Source of the DNA: Hyphomicrobiales bacterium
Lineage (GTDB): Bacteria; Pseudomonadota; Alphaproteobacteria; Rhizobiales; Afifellaceae
Direction: 5' to 3'
Assembly: GCA_013812985.1 (NCBI GenBank)
Contig: JACCSN010000677.1
Span: 1-10,671 of the forward strand
DNA: 10,671 nucleotides
Shown: piece after piece, positions 6,732-10,671 of the stretch
How positions within the stretch are numbered: position 1 is the stretch's first letter
Layout: the number at the start of each line of letters is the position of its first letter
Program-made: the position numbers and the translations under genes
The notes under the pieces: model-generated
The model's input: only the letters and a program-made list of their open reading frames with translations
Database searches by the model: none
What the model was told of the DNA's origin: nothing

Positions 6732-6899
6732 CTACTTGATCTTCGCTTCCTTGAACATGACGTGCTTCTTCGCCTTCGGGTCGTATTTCCGAAAAGAAAG
6801 CTTGTCGGTCTTGGTGCGGGAGTTCTTCTTCGTCACATAGAAGTAGCCGGTGCCTTCCTCGCTAACGAGGCGGATTTTCACCATTGCGGCCTTGGCCAT
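6732..6899 (-). CDS. rpmG: 50S ribosomal protein L33
   Basis: This 55-residue basic protein is part of the large ribosomal subunit near the E site. The sequence [20 protein letters not shown], then [20 protein letters not shown] and a lysine-rich end ([10 protein letters not shown]), is the standard alphaproteobacterial L33. It belongs to the cysteine-free form, with no zinc-binding CxxC pairs, so it needs no zinc. The ATG at 6899 has AAGGA 9 nt upstream. It follows the Nudix gene by 76 nt on the same strand; that gap is long enough for its own promoter, though none is obvious. In Rhizobiales rpmG often sits near divK-pleD on the opposite strand, as here. Confidence 0.96.
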   Translation of the reverse strand: MAKAAMVKIRLVSEEGTGYFYVTKKNSRTKTDKLSFRKYDPKAKKHVMFKEAKIK

Positions 6900-6975
6900 C
6901 GGGGTCGGTCCTTGGTCGATCTAGGGATTACGGCTCAGATGACGCCTTGGGCCTCTGAAGTCAAGCAGCGCCCTG

Positions 6976-7728
6976 TCAAAGCTCCTCAACGACTTGCTTC
7001 CCTCGCTGGACCGAGTGGAATGGGACCGGGCCATCCGGCGCGAGCGACGGATCGCGTTGCAGCCGCTTCTCCAAGCCTTCGAGCACGGCCCGCGTGATCG
7101 ATGGCACCGGCTGGGCTTGGGCCTCTTCGAAGCTCAGCCATGCCGGGCTTTGAAGCTCGTTGTCCGGCGCCTCGACCTGAGCCGCGATCGCGTCGGCGAA
7201 AATCGCCAAGAACCACGTGTCGAAGCGTCGAACCCGCCGCGGTGGCGTGACCGCGCGGGCGATGAGCCTCATCGGCGCGAGCGCGGGAACCACGCCGGCC
7301 TCCCTGAACGGCGCCCAGGCATTGCTCCCGACCCCGGTCATTCTGGGCACGCGTCGGCCAATGAGGACCCCGGTCTCTTCATAGGTTTCGCGGATGGCCG
7401 CCATCGCGATCGCACGCACCCGCATCGGATTTGGAATGCGGGCGGAAAACCCGAGCTTAGCCGCGACCGCCGGATGCAGCTCGTCGAGCGCGGGGGCATA
7501 TCTGTCCCCCCGCTCCACTCTGCCGCCGGGAAAGACCACTGCTCCCGGCATGAACACTTGCGCGTCGGAACGGCGGCCCATGAGAACGCGCAACGCGTCG
7601 GAATCGCGGCGGATCACGATCAAGGTCGCCGCGTCTTTCGGCCTGGTGTTCGGGAACGAGCCAGCCGGCTCCAACGCGCTCAAGGACAATTGTCGTCGCC
7701 CATTCGGCTTGGACCCTGCGTGACCCAT
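6976..7728 (-). CDS. Nudix hydrolase, NUDT19-like
   Basis: A 250-residue Nudix hydrolase. It probably cleaves a nucleoside-diphosphate-linked substrate; eukaryotic NUDT19 relatives cleave CoA, but substrate assignment here is an inference. The Nudix box is split: VVFPGGRVE (residues 64-72) is followed by about 40 inserted residues before AAIRETYEETGVLIG (110-124), which carries R113, E114, E117 and E118, the metal-binding glutamates. In the usual box the G and REXXEE parts are about 13 residues apart; the long insertion is a feature of the NUDT19-like branch. The start at 7728 is the first ATG and gives a plausible length, but its ribosome-binding site is weak (GGGACGGG). It follows rnr by 64 nt on the same strand and is probably co-transcribed with it. 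No signal peptide is seen, so it should act in the cytoplasm. Confidence 0.9.
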   Translation of the reverse strand: MGHAGSKPNGRRQLSLSALEPAGSFPNTRPKDAATLIVIRRDSDALRVLMGRRSDAQVFMPGAVVFPGGRVERGDRYAPALDELHPAVAAKLGFSARIPNPMRVRAIAMAAIRETYEETGVLIGRRVPRMTGVGSNAWAPFREAGVVPALAPMRLIARAVTPPRRVRRFDTWFLAIFADAIAAQVEAPDNELQSPAWLSFEEAQAQPVPSITRAVLEGLEKRLQRDPSLAPDGPVPFHSVQRGKQVVEEL

Positions 7729-7792
7729 GCCCGTCCCAGGTCGACGATGATCGCTCTATGGTCCGATGGGCTTACTTGGCGCGATGGAAGGC

Positions 7793-10102
7793 TCATTTCG
7801 AAGGCTTGCGGCGGCTTTGGCGCGTTTCGCCGGGCCTGCGGATCCCTGTCTTCGCCTTGGCGGAACGCCCTTCGTCGCGCTTTGCCCGGCTGCCCCTGCC
7901 GCTTCTTTTGCCCACGCCTGGTCGGGATGCCAAACTGCCGTCGCGAAGCAACTCGAGGCGCAGGCTTCCGGCATAGGGCAGCGCTTCGACCAGGCGGACG
8001 TCCACGGCGTCGCCGAGCCGAAAAGTCTCGCCGGTCGAGCGGCCCACCAGACGGTGCTGCGACTCCTGGTATTCGTAGAAATCTTCGCCGATCGTGGAGA
8101 TCGGCACGAAACCGTCCGCGCCGCTCTCCGCCAGCTCGACGAAAAGGCCAGAGCGGGTGACCCCGCGGATGCGGCCCTCGAAGCGCGCGCCGACCCGCTC
8201 GGCGAGCCAGGTGGCGATGAGGCGGTCGACCGTGTCGCGTTCGGCCGCCATGGCGCGGCGTTCGGCGACCGAGATCTCGCCGGCGATACGGTCGAGATTG
8301 GGCTCGCCCTGCGGCCGGAGCCCGCCGGCGCCCAAGCCGAGGGAGGCGATCAGGGCGCGGTGGACGAGGAGGTCGGCGTAGCGGCGGATCGGCGAGGTGA
8401 AGTGCGCGTAGCGGCGGAGGTTGAGGCCGAAATGGCCGATATTCTCGACCGCATATTCGGCCTGGCTCTGCGAGCGCAGGACCACCTCATTGACGAGGAT
8501 CGCGTTCGGCGTGTCGGCGACGCGGTCGAGCACGCGGTTGAACTGGCTGGGCCTCAGATTGCCGGCTTTTGGGAAGCTCATATCGAGCGAGCCGAGGAAT
8601 TCGCGCAAGGCTTCGAGCTTCTCCCAGGACGGCTCGTCGTGAATGCGGTAGACGACCGGGCTTCGTTTCCCCTCCAGGGTTTCCGCGGCGCACACATTCG
8701 CCTGGATCATGAACTCCTCGATCAGCCGGTGGGCCACCAGCCGGGGCGGTACGACGATCCGGTCGACAGAGCCGTCGTCCTTCAGGATCACCTTGCGCTC
8801 CGGCAGGTCGATGCCGAGCGGCTCGCGCTCGTCGCGGCCGCGGGCAAGCACATCGTAAGCGGCCCAGAGCGGCTTCAGGATCGGCTCAAGCAGCGGGCCG
8901 GTCGTCTCGTCCGGCTCTCCATCGATCGCGGCTTGCGCTTGTGCATAGGAAAGCTTGGCCGCCGAGCGCATCATCACGCGGTGGAACCGGTGCCCCGTCT
9001 TCCGCCCCTCGGCGCTGAAGCGCATCTTGACGGCGAGTGCCGGCCGCTCTTCCGCTTCCCGCAGCGAGCAGAGGTCGTTGGAGATGCGTTCCGGCAGCAT
9101 CGGCACGACCCGCCCGGGGAAATAGACCGAGTTGCCGCGCTTCTGCGCTTCCCGGTCCATCTCCGCGCCCGGCCGGACATAATAGGCGACATCGGCGATG
9201 GCGACGGTCACCACGAGACCGCCCTCGTTCTCCGGATCGGGCTCGGCAAAAACTGCATCGTCATGGTCGCGGGCGTCCGGCGGGTCGATGGTGATCAGCG
9301 GGAGCGCTCGCCAATCCTCCCGATGCGCCATGTCGGCGGGCTCGGCGGCTTCCGCCTCGTCCAGCACGGAACGTGGAAAGACATGCGGAATGCCGTGCTC
9401 TTCCAGGGCGATCAGGCTGATCGCCTTCTCGCTCGAAACATCGCCGACGCGATCGACCACGCGGCCGAAAGGCAGGCCGTGGCGGCCGCTCCTGGCGATT
9501 TCGACCGAGACGAGCTCGCCGTTCCGCGCCCCGTTCGCCGCGTCGGGCGTGACCATCAACTCCGAGCCGCGACGGTCGATCGGAACGATGCGGCCAATCC
9601 CGTCATGCTCGCGATAGATGCCGAGCGTGGCCTTGGCCGGGCGCTCGAGCAGCTTGATGATCTTGGCCGTGAAGCCTCCGGTTTCCGGCTCGGGCGCAAG
9701 CCGGGCCAGAACCCGGTCGCCCAAGCCGGGGGCCTGGCTGCGCGCGCGCGGCCCTTTCGGCCCTGAAGCGATCACGATGCGGGGAGGGGCGCCCTGCGCG
9801 TCATCCCAATCGACCGGCACGCCGATGGGCTCGCCCTGTTCGTCCATGCCTTCGACGACGAGCACGGTAACGGTCGGAAGATCGCCCGAACGATGCAGGC
9901 GTTTTTTCCGGCCCTCGATCAGGCCTTCATCGGCCATTTCGCGCAAGACGCGCTTCAACTCGATCCGGTCGCCGCCCGACACTCCGAACGCTCGGGCGAT
10001 CTCGCGCTTTCCGGCCTTGCCAGACTGCTCCGACAGGAACTGGAGGATCGCTTCCCGACCGGGAAGGCCAGGCCCCTCTTCGTGTTTGGGTTTTCGAGCC
10101 AA
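7793..10102 (-). CDS. rnr: Ribonuclease R
   Basis: A 3'-5' exoribonuclease of the RNase II/RNB family that degrades structured RNA, rRNA fragments and damaged mRNA. The protein has 769 residues: an N-terminal helix-turn-helix-like segment (15-70), two cold-shock/OB regions (about 75-240), the RNB domain, an S1 domain (637-720) and a basic tail rich in R, K, G and S. The catalytic motif TIDPPDARDHDDA (271-283) supplies D273, D279, D281 and D282. FTSPIRRYADLLVH (568-581) is the second family signature. The start appears to be TTG at 10102: no ATG or GTG lies nearby in frame, AGGA stands 10 nt upstream, and the topA stop is 20 nt away. It is therefore likely part of a topA-rnr-Nudix unit. A 666-codon open frame on the opposite strand inside it is only a shadow of its codon bias. 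Confidence 0.96.
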   Translation of the reverse strand: MARKPKHEEGPGLPGREAILQFLSEQSGKAGKREIARAFGVSGGDRIELKRVLREMADEGLIEGRKKRLHRSGDLPTVTVLVVEGMDEQGEPIGVPVDWDDAQGAPPRIVIASGPKGPRARSQAPGLGDRVLARLAPEPETGGFTAKIIKLLERPAKATLGIYREHDGIGRIVPIDRRGSELMVTPDAANGARNGELVSVEIARSGRHGLPFGRVVDRVGDVSSEKAISLIALEEHGIPHVFPRSVLDEAEAAEPADMAHREDWRALPLITIDPPDARDHDDAVFAEPDPENEGGLVVTVAIADVAYYVRPGAEMDREAQKRGNSVYFPGRVVPMLPERISNDLCSLREAEERPALAVKMRFSAEGRKTGHRFHRVMMRSAAKLSYAQAQAAIDGEPDETTGPLLEPILKPLWAAYDVLARGRDEREPLGIDLPERKVILKDDGSVDRIVVPPRLVAHRLIEEFMIQANVCAAETLEGKRSPVVYRIHDEPSWEKLEALREFLGSLDMSFPKAGNLRPSQFNRVLDRVADTPNAILVNEVVLRSQSQAEYAVENIGHFGLNLRRYAHFTSPIRRYADLLVHRALIASLGLGAGGLRPQGEPNLDRIAGEISVAERRAMAAERDTVDRLIATWLAERVGARFEGRIRGVTRSGLFVELAESGADGFVPISTIGEDFYEYQESQHRLVGRSTGETFRLGDAVDVRLVEALPYAGSLRLELLRDGSLASRPGVGKRSGRGSRAKRDEGRSAKAKTGIRRPGETRQSRRKPSK

Positions 10103-10122
10103 ATGGGTCCGGTCCTGATGGC

Positions 10123-10671
10123 TTACTTCGAACGGGCCTGCCTGGAGCCGGCCGCCTTCGGCGCAGCGCGCTTCGCCGCCGCCGCCGGTTTGGCTTTCCC
10201 CTTCGTCGCGGGCTTCCGCCCCGCCGGCCGCTTTGCCGCGGACTTGCCCGTGGCCGACTTGCCGGCCTTCTCGGAAATGAGCCCGATCGCCTGATCCAGA
10301 GTGACGTCCTCGGGCCTGAGGGACTGGGGCAGCGTGGCGTTCACCTTGCCATGGTTCACATAGGGGCCGTATCGGCCCGCGCGCACGGTGACCGGCCCGC
10401 CGAGGGCCGGATGCGCTCCGAGCTCGGCGAGCGCGGAGGCGGTGGCTCGTCCGCGACCGCCTTGCTCCTGCTTTTCCGCAAGCAGGGAAATCGCGCGATT
10501 CGGGCCGACGGTGAAAACCTCGTCTACGCTGTCGAGGTTGGCGTATTTCCCGTCGTGCTCGACGAACGGGCCATAGCGGCCGATGCCGGCGCTGATCGGC
10601 TTGCCGGTCTCCGGGTGCGCGTCGATCCTGCGCGGCAGGGACAGGAGCCGGAGCGCCGCTTCCAGGTCGAT
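10123..10671 (-). CDS. topA: DNA topoisomerase I, C-terminal part (5' end outside window)
   Basis: The last 182 residues of type IA topoisomerase I, which relaxes negative supercoils. The visible part holds two C-terminal topoisomerase repeats: GIGRYGPFVEHDGKYANL, and after a linker AGRYGPYVNHGKVNATL. Each is a GRYGPYV-type element that binds single-stranded DNA. The catalytic tyrosine and Toprim domain lie outside the window. A lysine- and alanine-rich tail of about 50 residues (KSATGKSAAKRPAGRKPATK onwards) follows, as is common in alphaproteobacterial TopA, and probably adds nonspecific DNA binding. The stop is 20 nt before the rnr start on the same strand, so the two are likely co-transcribed. 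The frame is unbroken to the edge of the window. Confidence 0.93.
   Translation of the reverse strand: MDLEAALRLLSLPRRIDAHPETGKPISAGIGRYGPFVEHDGKYANLDSVDEVFTVGPNRAISLLAEKQEQGGRGRATASALAELGAHPALGGPVTVRAGRYGPYVNHGKVNATLPQSLRPEDVTLDQAIGLISEKAGKSATGKSAAKRPAGRKPATKGKAKPAAAAKRAAPKAAGSRQARSK

Noticed and set aside
7766..9766. A 666-codon open frame on the plus strand
   Set aside because: It lies wholly antisense to rnr and Nudix sequence and has no family-like motif; high-GC codon bias keeps the complementary frame open.
1..10671. CRISPR array, tRNA, rRNA, phage or defence genes
   Set aside because: I saw no regularly spaced repeats, cloverleaf sequence, rRNA segment, integrase or recognisable defence protein.

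Overview
The window looks like core chromosome of an alphaproteobacterium of the Rhizobiales (Hyphomicrobiales). The GC content is high. It holds a divK-pleD cell-cycle signalling pair, an EipB (DUF1849) envelope protein, a DUF3572 protein, and a run of rpmG, Nudix, rnr and topA, all typical of that order. I cannot place it to genus.

Layout. Positions 1-1015 carry a minus-strand pair: a RidA-family protein followed by a glycerophosphodiester phosphodiesterase that runs off the left edge. A divergent gene on the plus strand (1178-2023) encodes an exported EipB-like protein. Its 3' end overlaps, tail to tail, the end of a minus-strand gene for DNA polymerase IV (1954-3354). Pol IV is translationally coupled by a GTGA overlap to a small DUF3572 gene just upstream of it (3351-3647). 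Divergent from that unit are divK and pleD (3749-5503), the single-domain response regulator and the diguanylate cyclase response regulator that couple phosphorelay to c-di-GMP in cell-cycle and polarity control.

From 5504 to 6731 lies a gene-poor stretch of about 1.2 kb. It holds one convincing small zinc-ribbon gene (6160-6369), a 24-bp tandem duplication, interleaved inverted repeats, a terminator-like hairpin and a possible interrupted small gene on the minus strand. From 6732 to the right edge everything is on the minus strand. In transcription order these are topA (only its C-terminal part is present), rnr with a TTG start 20 nt after topA, a Nudix hydrolase, and rpmG.

The named genes are ordinary housekeeping genes, and I found no convincing new multi-gene system. 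The points most worth a second look are the N-terminal four-cysteine extension of Pol IV and its coupling to DUF3572, two GANTC methylation sites in front of divK, and the unexplained structured stretch between pleD and rpmG.
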